Origin: Catalimonadaceae bacterium JC749
Lineage (GTDB): Bacteria; Bacteroidota; Bacteroidia; Cytophagales; Cyclobacteriaceae
Length of the DNA: 64,000 nt
Assembly (NCBI GenBank): GCA_021730635.1
Contig: JAJNNC010000006.1
Span: 186,001 to 250,000, forward strand
Direction: 5' to 3'
In this document: positions 26,454-36,255 of the stretch, piece after piece
How the letters are laid out: every line of letters starts with the position of its first letter
Numbering within the stretch: position 1 is the stretch's first letter
The notes under the pieces: generated by a model
Databases searched by the model: none
Told to the model about the DNA's origin: nothing
What the model saw: only the letters and a program-made list of their open reading frames with translations
Made by a program: the position numbers and the translations under genes

Positions 26454-27851
26454 ATGAATACGGATGAATTTTGTTTGTGTATCCCCCACAATGGAAAGAA
26501 AAGAGTAGTGGTGATAGGCGGAGGTTTTGCCGGAATGAACCTGGTCAAGATGCTGGATGAAAACGAATTCCAGATTATACTGCTAGACCGCAACAACTAC
26601 CACACTTTCATTCCTCTGTTGTATCAGGCAGCCACAGCCGGTATAGAACCCGACTCCATTGCCGATCCTTTGAGAAATCTGGTGAAAAGAGGCAAAGACA
26701 TTCATTTCAGGCTTACCAAAGCGCAGGGTATAGATCCTCTTAACAAAAAGATTCATACGACCATAGAAGCGCTCCCTTATGACTATCTGGTGATTGCCAC
26801 AGGCTCTAAAACCAATTATTTTGGCAACGAGTCGATCCAGAAATACGGACTTCCCTTGAAAACCCTCAGAAACGCGCTGAATATGCGCAGTAAAATTCTG
26901 GAAAGTTTGGAGAGAGCTTCCTTCACCAAAGATCCTAAGGAAAAAGCCCTGCTGCTGAACTTTGTGATTGTAGGAGGTGGCCCTACCGGTGTAGAACTTG
27001 CCGGTACGCTGGCAGAAATGAGAAAACATGTGTTGCCCAAAGATTACCCGGAACTGAATATTGCCCATATGCGCATTTACCTGATTCATAGCCATTCTTT
27101 ATTGCTTCCCGGCATGTCGGAGAAAGCCGGAAAGAGAACCTATGAGTATCTGCATGAGATGGGCGTAGACATTATATTGGATAACAAAGTGACGCATTAT
27201 GATGGGAAAATTGTGACTCTAAGTGATGGTGAAAAACTGGAAGCCGGCACTCTGATTTGGGGAGCAGGTGTACAGGGCAACGACATAGCTGGACTCACCG
27301 ATGCCACAGTCGTCAAAGGCATGTATGAGGTAGATGAATTTAACCGGGTAAAGGGTTATGAAGATATTTTTGCCATTGGTGATGTGGCTTTGTATACATC
27401 TGATGTTTACCCGGAGGGTTATCCGGGTGTAGCCCAGGTGGCGATTCAGCAGGGAAGGCATCTGGCCAGGAACCTGAAAGTTTTGAGCCAGAACCAGCCT
27501 CCTACCCCTTTCCGCTATCGCCATAAAGGCACTATTGCCACTATCGGCCGGAATAAAGCCGTAGCTGATCTGGCCGGCAATATCAAAACAGGCGGATGGT
27601 TTGCCTGGATTTCCTGGTGGGTGGTGCATATTTATTACTTGGTAGGCTTCAGAAATAAGCTGGGGACCTTTGCCAATTGGGTGCTCAACTACTTTGCCTA
27701 TAAATACAGCAGTCGGCTGATCGTAAAACCTTTCGTTATGGTAGACAATGAAGACGATGTGGAACAGTCTATTCTGACCGGAGAAGTCAAGAACGAACCC
27801 ACTGAAGAAGAACTCAAAACCCACAAGTCTATTGAACATGAAAAATCATAA
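26454..27851 (+). CDS. ndh: Type II NADH dehydrogenase
   Basis: The 465-residue FAD enzyme has the N-terminal dinucleotide fold VVVIGGGFAGMNLVKML (about 18-34) and a second fold NFVIVGGGPTGVELAGTL for NADH. The FAD-contacting IFAIGDVALY lies near the C-terminus. A hydrophobic C-terminal stretch (WFAWISWWVVHIYYLVG) is the amphipathic membrane-binding part. The enzyme passes electrons from NADH to quinone without pumping protons. The neighbours are unrelated small proteins. Alternative NAD(P)/FAD oxidoreductases cannot be excluded, but the whole layout fits NDH-2. Confidence 0.88.
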   Translation: MNTDEFCLCIPHNGKKRVVVIGGGFAGMNLVKMLDENEFQIILLDRNNYHTFIPLLYQAATAGIEPDSIADPLRNLVKRGKDIHFRLTKAQGIDPLNKKIHTTIEALPYDYLVIATGSKTNYFGNESIQKYGLPLKTLRNALNMRSKILESLERASFTKDPKEKALLLNFVIVGGGPTGVELAGTLAEMRKHVLPKDYPELNIAHMRIYLIHSHSLLLPGMSEKAGKRTYEYLHEMGVDIILDNKVTHYDGKIVTLSDGEKLEAGTLIWGAGVQGNDIAGLTDATVVKGMYEVDEFNRVKGYEDIFAIGDVALYTSDVYPEGYPGVAQVAIQQGRHLARNLKVLSQNQPPTPFRYRHKGTIATIGRNKAVADLAGNIKTGGWFAWISWWVVHIYYLVGFRNKLGTFANWVLNYFAYKYSSRLIVKPFVMVDNEDDVEQSILTGEVKNEPTEEELKTHKSIEHEKS

Positions 27852-28045
27852 GTTCCCATGCAATGTATAGGCGTGAGTTGACAGATTACCCTGGTGGTTA
27901 ATTTATTCCGGAACAATTTTGTGAAAAATCTGATTATACCTCTGATATCCTGAACTGAGTCAGCCATGTCTGAACAGACCAACAGGAAATAAACTTTTAG
28001 ACTAAACGGATTAGCGGGATGATCCCAACAGAAGAATAGTATATC

Positions 28046-28342
28046 ATGGACGTAGAGCATAAGATATTAGGGGCGGGTAAGGAAAATCATAATACCCGGT
28101 TTATTTCCTACTTAAAAACAGTTTGTCTCCAGCTCGATTTGCTGAGAACTAAAAGTTCTCTCATGAACAACGAGGAGATGATTCAGGATGTGGCAGCGCT
28201 GGAGCATCAGAAACGCCATCTGGTAGAAAGAATCGCTGACTTCATTGAAAAAACAGGTTTTCAGATGGCAGAAGTTACCCAGATTGAAAAAGGGTACGAA
28301 CTATTGCTACGCCAGATTGCCGTGACCAGCCTCAGAGACTAA
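28046..28342 (+). CDS. 98-aa soluble helical protein, function unknown
   Basis: The protein is almost entirely helical and charged (LKTVCLQLDLLRTKSSLMNNEEMIQDVAALEHQ is split by a short loop). It has no signal or membrane segment. I do not recognise a family. It lies between ndh and the convergent SDR gene with a 194-base leader. Codon use and the continuous amphipathic helices support a real gene. Confidence 0.5.
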   Translation: MDVEHKILGAGKENHNTRFISYLKTVCLQLDLLRTKSSLMNNEEMIQDVAALEHQKRHLVERIADFIEKTGFQMAEVTQIEKGYELLLRQIAVTSLRD

Positions 28343-28460
28343 TCTAAATAACGCTATCAGAACCCTTCTTTTTCTAATTCCAAATCAAAGCAGGAGTCTG
28401 TGATCTGCCATCCACAATCTATCTGAAAGGATGCACGAAGAAAACAGACTATTTTTAACC

Positions 28461-29519
28461 CTATGCGTTATTCAGGAACTTTCTAAACAGACCGACCCCT
28501 AATCCTACTGTTACAGCCGTTAGCCCTGCTAAAGTAACCCATTGATGAGTAGCCAGCCAAAACTGAGGGCTAAAGTCCCAGGATTGTGCCTCAAAACGAC
28601 CGTGAGCACCATGATCACCAGGAATGGGCTCCCAAAGATTATGCGGTCTGTCAGGATTATCCGCTTCCTCCGTCTGCTGTCCTTTGAAACCGACTTTGGC
28701 CAAATAATGATCAAGCCAGGCAGGAATAAATTTATTACCGACAATGGTTTGCCAGGTGGGATATCCCACATAGACTTCTCTTTCCTGATGATGGGCTGCA
28801 TAAACCACAGCTTTGGCCGCCACTTCCGGCTCATAGATCGTACCCATGGGCCTGGGTTTTTTGGGAAGACGGCTTTTCACAAATCCAAATTGGGTAGTAT
28901 TCATGGCTGGTAGCTGCACCATACTCACTTTTACGTGACTTTTGTCATGAATCAGTTCGGACCTGAGCGACTCAAAAAAGCCCTGGATGCCATGTTTAGC
29001 ACCACAGTAAGCACTCTGCAGGGGAATGCCCCGGTAAGCCAGTGCCGAACCCACCAGAATAATACTGCCCTCATCACGGGGTAACATCCTTTTTAAGGCA
29101 GCCATGGTGCCATACACCTGCCCCAGATAAGTAACTTCTGTGACACGACGAAACTCTTCAGGGGTGATATCCTTAAATTCAGAAAAGACACTGTTCATGG
29201 CATTATTTACCCACACATCGATAGGGCCAAAATGCGCTTCTACCTGCTCTGCAGCCGCTTCCACCTGGGAGGGATCGCTCACGTCTACTTCCAGGTAGAT
29301 GGCTTCTCCCCCCAATGATTCCACATCCTGCTTGGCCCCTTCCAGCCCGTCTTTTCCACGTGCCAGTAAACCGATCTTTGCCCCCTCTCTGGCAAACTCC
29401 CTTGCTATCGCCCTGCCCAAGCCCGCGGAAGCTCCGGTAATCACGACTACTTCTCTTTTCAGGGGAAGCTTATGCTTGGATTTCTGCTGTTCGGTTTTTT
29501 GTTTCATTGTATATTTCAT
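28461..29519 (-). CDS. Short-chain dehydrogenase/reductase with C-terminal membrane tail
   Basis: The 352-residue protein carries the classical SDR signatures: TGASAGLGRAIA (cofactor loop), NNAMNSV (motif for the stable core), and the catalytic SAYCGAKHG (YxxxK). After the Rossmann domain, an extra region ends in a hydrophobic helix (WVTLAGLTAVTVGLGVGLF), suggesting membrane attachment. An internal ATG at 29507 is an equally good start. Substrate unknown; it probably uses NAD(P)H. It stands alone, convergent with the 98-aa gene. Confidence 0.85.
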   Translation of the reverse strand: MKYTMKQKTEQQKSKHKLPLKREVVVITGASAGLGRAIAREFAREGAKIGLLARGKDGLEGAKQDVESLGGEAIYLEVDVSDPSQVEAAAEQVEAHFGPIDVWVNNAMNSVFSEFKDITPEEFRRVTEVTYLGQVYGTMAALKRMLPRDEGSIILVGSALAYRGIPLQSAYCGAKHGIQGFFESLRSELIHDKSHVKVSMVQLPAMNTTQFGFVKSRLPKKPRPMGTIYEPEVAAKAVVYAAHHQEREVYVGYPTWQTIVGNKFIPAWLDHYLAKVGFKGQQTEEADNPDRPHNLWEPIPGDHGAHGRFEAQSWDFSPQFWLATHQWVTLAGLTAVTVGLGVGLFRKFLNNA

Positions 29520-29857
29520 TTTATGGATTAAAATTTTGACAATCTACTTTAGCAAAGAGCGCTGTTCCTGCTACATTGGCTAGTAAAGACATCTTACCAG
29601 CCTGTGTTCAATTTTTCATGCTCTGAAAATTAACTTGCCAGACTTTCTTTTGTTCCTATCGATTTTTTATTTTCCGGATGAAGACGCTTTCGCAGACTGT
29701 TTTCTTAAAAAAAGATTCCTTTGAAATAAGTTAACCTTGGCGATGCGAAGCGGATCAGCTTTTTTTAAAACTTTTACGTTAGTTTGTACTATGCAATAGG
29801 ATTTGATACAATCATTGTCTGATCCGGCAAACCTCATGGCTTTGACAAAAACTGACT
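29520..29857. other. Divergent intergenic region
   Basis: It holds the regulatory sequence for the SDR (-) and the histidine kinase operon (+). AT-rich blocks (29640-29690, 29760-29780) fit promoters, but no consensus with correct spacing was found. No RNA gene seen. Confidence 0.45.
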
Positions 29858-31003
29858 ATGCACACCAAGCAACTGGAAAAACGCAATGAAGAGCTGGCCA
29901 TTCTCAATACGCTGGCCCAACGCCTTAACCGGGAAGTGGATCTTAGCCAAACATTGCTCACGACCTTGCAGCAAACCGTAAAACTCCTGCATCTGGAGAC
30001 CGGATGGATATGGTTGCTGGACCAGCATGAGCAGGCTTACCTGGCGGCTTCCTACAACCTCCCTCCTGCCATGACCGAGCATGCTGAAGTGATGGAGGGT
30101 ACCTGCTACTGTCTGGATAATTTCCAGGAAGACAGTCTGGCCCATGCAGCCAATATTAATGAAATCCGATGCAGCCGTTTAAAAAAACTAAAAGAGGGTA
30201 CCTATGGCCTAAAATACCATGCCAGCGTGCCCTTATTGTCCAGGGAAAAAAAGTTGGGTCTGATGAATGTGGTTAGCACCAACTGGCAGAAATTACCGGC
30301 CGATACACTCCAATTACTCTATACCATCGGTGATATGCTGAGTGTGGCCATCGAACGTGCTCGGCTCTATGATCAGCAAAAACAACTGGGGGTGATGCAG
30401 GAAAGAACCCGTTTGGCCAGGGAAATCCATGATACCTTAGCGCAAGGGCTGTCGGGTATCGTACTGAAACTAGAAACGGTAGAAGCCCTGATGGAAACTA
30501 AAGCATCGGCACCGCCAATCCCCGGTCTCATTGCCCAGGCCCTCCAGCTGGCCAGAGAGAATCTGGAGGAAGCCCGTCAATCCGTTTTTGATTTGAGAGC
30601 TTCTCCTCTGCAGCAAAATAATCTGGTGGAGGCCTTGGAAAAGCTGGTCAGGAAATCTGCACAGGAAAATCATTTGGACATTCGCTTTTTTACGGATGGG
30701 TATGAAAAGTCATTATCCCTCAGGATAGAAACTGGTTTATACCGCATTGCTCAGGAAGCATTGGCCAATGCCGTCAAACATGCTGATGCCACGGGCATAC
30801 AGGTTACCCTGCAACAGACCACCCAGGAAGTACATCTCACCGTACAAGATGATGGCAAAGGCTTTGAGGTGGCTTCGCTGCCCGCAGAAAGATTCGGTTT
30901 GACAGGATTAAATGAGCGGGTCAGATTGTTACAGGGTGCTTTGGACATTCTGAGCTCACCGGACCAGGGCACGACAGTAAAAGTAAGTATTCCCCTACCC
31001 TAA
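29858..31003 (+). CDS. Cytosolic GAF-domain sensor histidine kinase (HisKA_3 type)
   Basis: The 381-residue protein has no membrane segment. Residues about 20-170 form a GAF-like domain with a Cys-rich patch (MEGTCYCLDNF). A coiled linker leads to the dimerisation helix RTRLAREIHDTLAQGLSG with phosphoacceptor His191. An HATPase domain follows (EALANAVKHAD N-box, DDGKGFE G1 box, FGLTGLNERV). The kinase belongs to the NarX/DegS-like family and should phosphorylate the NarL-type regulator encoded 62 bases downstream. The signal is probably cytosolic or membrane-permeable. Confidence 0.9.
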   Translation: MHTKQLEKRNEELAILNTLAQRLNREVDLSQTLLTTLQQTVKLLHLETGWIWLLDQHEQAYLAASYNLPPAMTEHAEVMEGTCYCLDNFQEDSLAHAANINEIRCSRLKKLKEGTYGLKYHASVPLLSREKKLGLMNVVSTNWQKLPADTLQLLYTIGDMLSVAIERARLYDQQKQLGVMQERTRLAREIHDTLAQGLSGIVLKLETVEALMETKASAPPIPGLIAQALQLARENLEEARQSVFDLRASPLQQNNLVEALEKLVRKSAQENHLDIRFFTDGYEKSLSLRIETGLYRIAQEALANAVKHADATGIQVTLQQTTQEVHLTVQDDGKGFEVASLPAERFGLTGLNERVRLLQGALDILSSPDQGTTVKVSIPLP

Positions 31004-31065
31004 AATTCAGCCAATGGTGTCATCAGAAACATATTATAAACGCACACTATTTCATTCATCCATTT

Positions 31066-31701
31066 ATGTTCATGGCGGATCGTATTAGAATATTTGTCAC
31101 CGATGATCATCCGGTAGTGCGCGACGGACTCGTCACTTTACTGGAAACCCAGGATGATTTTGAAATTGTGGGACAGGCGGGTAGCGGCGAAGAAACTCTG
31201 CAGGCATTAAGCGCTCAACAAACGGATATACTGCTTCTTGATCTGGAAATGCCCGGTATCGATGGCCTTGCCGTGATCCAGCAACTCAGGCAACAGCATC
31301 ACCCTGCCAGGATCATTGTTTTTACTGCTTTTGATACGGATGAAAGGATTGTCAGTGCGATCAGGGCCGGCGTGAAAGGGTATCTGCTCAAGGGAGCCTC
31401 CCGGCAGGAGTTGTACCATGCGATCCGAGTGGTATACCAGGGGCAATCCCTCATTCAACCGGTGGTCGCTTCCAAATTATTTGACCATCTACGCGACAAT
31501 ATAGAAAAACTGACCGCCCGGGAACTGGAAGTGTTGACGCTGCTGGCCAAAGGAGCCAAGAACAAGGCCATTGCCGATCAGTTGTTCATTTCAGAACGAA
31601 CGGTAAAGTTTCATGTCAGCACCATTCTGAGCAAATTAGGTGCTCATAACCGCACGGATGCGGTGCAGATTGGCATCAAAAAAGGCATCATACAACTCTA
31701 G
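31066..31701 (+). CDS. NarL/FixJ-family response regulator
   Basis: The 211-residue product has a receiver domain (VTDDHPVVRDG, phospho-acceptor D59 in LLLDLEMPGIDG, conserved T/K in FTAFDT and GYLLKGA) and a LuxR-type helix-turn-helix (LTARELEVLTLLAKG, ISERTVKFHVSTILSKL). A second ATG at 31072 is an alternative start. It is the likely partner of the histidine kinase upstream (same strand, 62-base gap). Its target genes are not visible here. Confidence 0.94.
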   Translation: MFMADRIRIFVTDDHPVVRDGLVTLLETQDDFEIVGQAGSGEETLQALSAQQTDILLLDLEMPGIDGLAVIQQLRQQHHPARIIVFTAFDTDERIVSAIRAGVKGYLLKGASRQELYHAIRVVYQGQSLIQPVVASKLFDHLRDNIEKLTARELEVLTLLAKGAKNKAIADQLFISERTVKFHVSTILSKLGAHNRTDAVQIGIKKGIIQL

Positions 31702-31724
31702 TCCCATGCTGCACAAAAATGAGA

Positions 31725-31761
31725 AAAAGTAAGGCACTGTTTTGTACAATCCCTTACTTTT
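31725..31761. terminator. Bidirectional hairpin terminator
   Basis: AAAAGTAAGG (31725-31734) pairs perfectly with CCTTACTTTT (31752-31761) with a 17-base loop. The arm ends give T-runs on both strands. It separates the convergent response regulator gene and the 806-aa secreted-protein gene. Confidence 0.7.
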
Positions 31762-31770
31762 CATATGCTT

Positions 31771-34191
31771 TTATTCTATCATTAACTTTTCAGAGATGAT
31801 TCCCTTCTCGTATTGAAATTGAAGTATGTAAATAGACTTCTTTAACAATGGAAGATGGATAGACGTCGTTCCAACATCCACAATTGTTTCCGACAGCAGC
31901 ACCGTTCCGGTCAGATCAAGTAACATTAGGCTACCAGGAGCAGGTACTCTGACATTTAGCACTTCTCGAGCAGGATTAGGCCAGAAAGCAAACTGTGTTT
32001 CTAATTTAGCTGCTTTTTCGGCTAGAGTTGTCTCCGCCATATCCGTAGTTGTTTTTAGACCAGCCATTCTGGCAATGCTAGCAGCTTGTTCATTGTAAAA
32101 ACAAATTTCCGGCTGATGGGTAGAATGTCTGCTGTTGCCACCTGAAGGGGGTACAAACCTATCCGAACGAATCACAAGGTTTTTTTCCGGACGTGCCGGA
32201 TCTATAAAGGCATGGAAGCCATCGACTAACACCACTGTGCCTGCCTGGATGGTGGGGTCTCCTCCTTCCTGAAAGAAATTACTCATGCGCCCTGAATAAG
32301 TGATATTTGCATTTCTTATCATATTGGTAATATAAAACTCCTTGGGTGGCAATGAGCCTATGGGTGGGTCATATTCGATCCAGGGAAATGTCCTGTCGGT
32401 TGTAAAGTTATCCGGATCAGGGATGACCGGGTGACCAAATGAAGAACGTGTGACGTAAAAAGCAAGGCTATAATTGGCAAAAGGAGGTAATCCATTCCCC
32501 AGCACAAGCCCAGCTTCTCCCGTATCATTTTCGTTCACAGCAAAATCCCTGGTAAAAATGATAGGCACTGCCTTTGCGTCACTTGATTTTCTAAGTATGG
32601 CATAGATTCTTACAAAAACAGTGGCTCCATCCTCATCGGGTAAATGCATAGACAATCCTTTGAGTCCTTTGTAAAAGTCCACTACGTTGGTGTGTAACAG
32701 AACTCTTCCCTTTGGAATCTCATTATTGCCACTGGTGGTCTCTCTGGTATCTATCATTTCCAGACGCCCTTGTTTGATTTGCATATTCAAGCCATGACTC
32801 TCTTGTATCCATTCTACAGGAACCTCTGCCCCTAAGGCCGCTTTGATTGCCACCTGATCATACCCTGTCTTTTGATTCAATACAAAATTAAGATCGTTGG
32901 TTACACGATACGCTTTGAATGGTTCGTTGTTGCGGGCAAGTTTCCAGTGAAAAGTTTTTGTCTCCACTTCAGGGGCATTCAAAAGATTCGCCACACCATA
33001 GACGCAATCATAGTAAGGGAGACGATTAGCAGAGGCCGAAGTAAAACGGGCACCGGGTATTTTCAATGAGATCGGCACTAGTCCAAATTCTGCACTAATG
33101 CTGCCTGTGATCATTTGATTGGCATTTGAAGCGGCCAAACTTCCCTGCTCCTCCCCTGCATCGTCTACACCAAACAATCCTATAATATTGCCCATTGCAC
33201 TCAATACCCCAAAAATAGCAGTAGAAGGCGAAGGGTCCTTCATTATCTCTTGTATAAAGGATTTACCCGCATTCTTTAAGTTATTCATCAACGTTATCTT
33301 TTCTATCAACGGATCATAACGATCAATGCCTTGCTTCTGAAGAAACTCCTGCGTGGTAGTCAGTTTTTCTTTGATAAACTTATCCAGGGCCTCTTCTTTG
33401 TTTAAGACAAAACCAGCCATGACCGTCCCCGCACCAGCAACAATGGAAAATGACTCACCAGGACCACCTCCATCACCGCCGGATGAAATGGCGGGCCCGG
33501 TGAAAGTAATATCATTGGTTATTTGAGCGTCTTCTTCTCCAATCTTGGCGCTGAGTGCCCAGTCTGTTACTTTGAATATATTGATCAGGATTAATACGTC
33601 AGTGTATTCATCCATATTAGGATCAAAGGCTGGGCTGAATTCTCCTACAATCCAATTGTTGGTAAAGGTATCGTCTTTTCCTCCCACATAGACCGCTTCG
33701 TACACCTGGTCATCAATATCTTCATTTAAGTATCGATCCGGCGTATAAGCCGGAAACCGGGCGAAAGCATTGAAAGCCGTTTTCCTGCCTACTTCCGCCG
33801 CTTTCATCCGCATCGCATATCCATTGGCATTCTCAAGTGTACCATAGACAAATACCCGCATCAGACCACTATTCCTGTTATACAAGATAAAGAATGGGTT
33901 TTCATTGGCAGCACCACATCCGAAATCCCGATACACCAGTTCCCAACCTTTTTCAGGCGTATAATCTCCTTTGGTTTGAATGGTAAGGAGCTTGGAAGGT
34001 ACAACATTATCTTGAAAAGGCTTTTTAAGATTCGTGAGGGGTGCCCCCTCTACTGGACTGGTTTTGGCCACCCAGTACTGGTTATCGTTTTTCCACCACT
34101 GCCAGGTGATATTGTTGCAATGCTGTGCCATCAGCACATTTGCACTGCAAAGCAATCCAAGCAGGTAAATGGATTTTAACATATTTTGCAT
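31771..34191 (-). CDS. Large secreted protein with T9SS type A sorting domain
   Basis: The 806-residue protein has a signal peptide (about 4-22, ending LMAQ). The C-terminal 75 residues have the T9SS sorting pattern: FWPNPAREVLNVRVP, LMLLDLTGTVLL, IYILQFQYEKGIISEKLMIE. So the protein crosses the outer membrane through the type IX system and is likely cell-surface or released. The middle part (a glycine-rich patch near residue 240, GGDGGGPGESFS, then helical and beta-rich regions) has no family I recognise. It lies 39 bases after the coiled-coil-ended protein gene, in the same transcript. An internal ATG at 34182 is an alternative start. Confidence 0.75.
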   Translation of the reverse strand: MQNMLKSIYLLGLLCSANVLMAQHCNNITWQWWKNDNQYWVAKTSPVEGAPLTNLKKPFQDNVVPSKLLTIQTKGDYTPEKGWELVYRDFGCGAANENPFFILYNRNSGLMRVFVYGTLENANGYAMRMKAAEVGRKTAFNAFARFPAYTPDRYLNEDIDDQVYEAVYVGGKDDTFTNNWIVGEFSPAFDPNMDEYTDVLILINIFKVTDWALSAKIGEEDAQITNDITFTGPAISSGGDGGGPGESFSIVAGAGTVMAGFVLNKEEALDKFIKEKLTTTQEFLQKQGIDRYDPLIEKITLMNNLKNAGKSFIQEIMKDPSPSTAIFGVLSAMGNIIGLFGVDDAGEEQGSLAASNANQMITGSISAEFGLVPISLKIPGARFTSASANRLPYYDCVYGVANLLNAPEVETKTFHWKLARNNEPFKAYRVTNDLNFVLNQKTGYDQVAIKAALGAEVPVEWIQESHGLNMQIKQGRLEMIDTRETTSGNNEIPKGRVLLHTNVVDFYKGLKGLSMHLPDEDGATVFVRIYAILRKSSDAKAVPIIFTRDFAVNENDTGEAGLVLGNGLPPFANYSLAFYVTRSSFGHPVIPDPDNFTTDRTFPWIEYDPPIGSLPPKEFYITNMIRNANITYSGRMSNFFQEGGDPTIQAGTVVLVDGFHAFIDPARPEKNLVIRSDRFVPPSGGNSRHSTHQPEICFYNEQAASIARMAGLKTTTDMAETTLAEKAAKLETQFAFWPNPAREVLNVRVPAPGSLMLLDLTGTVLLSETIVDVGTTSIHLPLLKKSIYILQFQYEKGIISEKLMIE

Positions 34192-34230
34192 GGCTTTAAC
34201 TTCTAATTCACCGATACTTTAAAATAAAAT

Positions 34231-35070
34231 CTAATTGTTTTTCAACGCTTCATTTTCCGCCTCAAGGGCATTTACTTTTTTCTCAAGGTTGATCAAATGC
34301 AGCGTCAGCTCTTCCACCTTCTGAAGAAGCAGGGTATTGGCTTCGGCCAATCCTACCCCCTCCCTCTTTACCTGCTCAGCGGAAGGAATCCCTGGCAAAT
34401 GTTTGTGTTTCCTGATAAATGTTTCTACTTCTGCAAGTGGCATAAGCCTATAATCATTCTCAAAAACAAAGTCGGCCCAGTTGGTATTTACTATAATTTC
34501 CTTGGCACGGATGGTACCATTCACCGTGAGCTTATGAGAAATGTTATGACTACCTATGGCTACATTGCCGTTTTTGATGAAGATTTCATCTCCCGCTGCG
34601 CTTGTCTCATCAAAAGCCAGCCCCTGGCCCGTACTCTTTGACCAATACACAAAGGCCTTTGTATTTCCTCCATTCTCCATGATAAGGCCGGATCCGTGTT
34701 CTTTTCCATTAGCTACCCAGTAAGCATTGGATGCTTTAGCCTCAATACGGGCGTAAGCAGAATTTTGAACATTATTGTACAAATTCATAATCTCACCCTC
34801 TGGGGCAAGGGTGTAATTTCTACCAAGGCTTAATCCTCCGTTTTTGTCAACTAAAAACTTGGTCGTACCACTCAGTTGTAAACGCATGAGATTGGTTTCA
34901 CTGGAAGAGCCACTTACATGAATAGTGGCATTCGGGTTGGAGATACCAAACCCCATTCGGGTATTATTAGCACTAGTTCCCACAGCACCGCTAGGAACAT
35001 ACAAGGTTTGCGCATAAGCAGAAGTCAGGGTTAAAACCCAAGTGAATACAATGAAGAAATAATTTTTCAT
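34231..35070 (-). CDS. Secreted tail-fibre-like protein with C-terminal coiled coil
   Basis: I chose the ATG at 35070, which begins a clean signal peptide (MKNYFFIVFTWVLTLTSAYA), giving 279 residues; the longer frame from 35154 puts unlike sequence in front. The body resembles the beta-rich repeats of Bacteroidota tail-fibre-like proteins (MGFGISNPNATIHVSGS, VNGTIRAKEIIVN). The end has the HKHLPGIPSAEQVKREGVG segment and a long heptad helix (LQKVEELTLHLINLEKKV). This is typical of secreted trimeric proteins in the phylum. I see no complete S74 protease motif. It precedes the T9SS protein gene by 39 bases, implying a shared transcript. Confidence 0.7.
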   Translation of the reverse strand: MKNYFFIVFTWVLTLTSAYAQTLYVPSGAVGTSANNTRMGFGISNPNATIHVSGSSSETNLMRLQLSGTTKFLVDKNGGLSLGRNYTLAPEGEIMNLYNNVQNSAYARIEAKASNAYWVANGKEHGSGLIMENGGNTKAFVYWSKSTGQGLAFDETSAAGDEIFIKNGNVAIGSHNISHKLTVNGTIRAKEIIVNTNWADFVFENDYRLMPLAEVETFIRKHKHLPGIPSAEQVKREGVGLAEANTLLLQKVEELTLHLINLEKKVNALEAENEALKNN

Positions 35071-35535
35071 ACTACTTTTTTTACAGTTAATAAAATGGTT
35101 AGAAAATACAGTATGGGCAGGAGTTTCTAAGTGCCCATTCTCTAGGCAAAACAACGGAAAATGGAAAGCGGAACGATGGTTTTGGAAGTAGACATCTGGT
35201 AAACAAGGATAGGAATCAGGTAAACAAAAAGTAACAAGAGCTACACAAAGAGCTTTTTCTGGCCAGTAGCCCCAGAAGATTACTCACTCAACGTATGCTG
35301 ATTTTTCCATACTGGTTTCGGAAATCCTCTCAAAAGTAGGTTAAAGAGAAAAATACATATTTAGAATACTAGACTTTATTAACCAGGAGAACTACCTCCT
35401 ACCTGTCCTAAAGTACAGGTTGTAACTCCTCCCTACGAACAGGCTAAAATCCCTTCGGATGGCCGATGTACACGCCTCCCTATCCCCCTAGTTTTGTGGT
35501 CAAGCAGTTTGTAGTACCTATAAAACCTAAAAATC
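35071..35535. other. Divergent intergenic region
   Basis: It separates the secreted-protein operon (-) from the SDR/QueA-like operon (+). AT-rich segments lie near 35340-35370 and 35500-35530. No RNA gene, no repeat and no consensus promoter with correct spacing were seen. Confidence 0.45.
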
Positions 35536-36255
35536 ATGAATAATGTGTATAAAACAGCTTTGATTACGGGAGCTTCCCGTGGACTGGGTTGGGCTTTAGC
35601 CAAAATACTGGCCAGAGAAAAATGGCGACTGATCCTGGATGCCCGTGGAAAATATGCTTTGCTAGGCGCCCGCCTGCTTTTGAAAACAACGACCAGGGTT
35701 GCCGCCCTTCCGGGCGATGTGCAGGATGAAACCCATGTAGAAGCGCTGGCCCAACAAGCAGCTGCCTGGGGAGGCCTGGATCTGGTCATTAATAATGCCA
35801 GCACTTTAGGCTTATCTCCGCAACCTGCCTTGCTGGACTATCCTTTGGAAAGCCTTCAGCAAATTTTTCGTACCAATGTATTGGCGCCCCTGTCGCTCCT
35901 GCAAAAGGTAAGACCTCAGCTGAAAGACAATGCCCGCATCATCAATATCAGCAGTGATGCCGCCAGGGAAGCCTATGCGGGTTGGGGAGGATATGGCTCC
36001 AGTAAAGCAGCGCTGGAACAGCTCTCCGCCATTCTGGCCGTGGAAAATCCACAGTGGAAGGTGTACTGGGTAGACCCTGGAGACATGCGTACCCAAATGC
36101 ACCAGGAAGCGTATCCCGGTGAAGATATCAGCGACCGTCCTTTACCCGAAACGGTAGTGCCCGGGTTTTTACCCCTGATCCATGGGGACTTACCCAGCGG
36201 TCGCTACCGTGCCCTTGAACTGATTCCACAACCCCTATTCCATGAAGAAGCATGA
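35536..36255 (+). CDS. Short-chain dehydrogenase coupled to a QueA-like gene
   Basis: The 239-residue SDR has the cofactor loop TGASRGLGWALA (about 10-21), the NNASTLG core motif, and the catalytic YGSSKAA (YxxxK). The basic residue after the second strand favours NADPH. The product is short and lacks a membrane segment. Its TGA stop overlaps the ATG of the next gene in an ATGA arrangement, so both should be made in fixed ratio. Similar SDR/QueA-like pairs are, to my recollection, known in actinobacteria. Substrate unknown. Confidence 0.85.
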   Translation: MNNVYKTALITGASRGLGWALAKILAREKWRLILDARGKYALLGARLLLKTTTRVAALPGDVQDETHVEALAQQAAAWGGLDLVINNASTLGLSPQPALLDYPLESLQQIFRTNVLAPLSLLQKVRPQLKDNARIINISSDAAREAYAGWGGYGSSKAALEQLSAILAVENPQWKVYWVDPGDMRTQMHQEAYPGEDISDRPLPETVVPGFLPLIHGDLPSGRYRALELIPQPLFHEEA

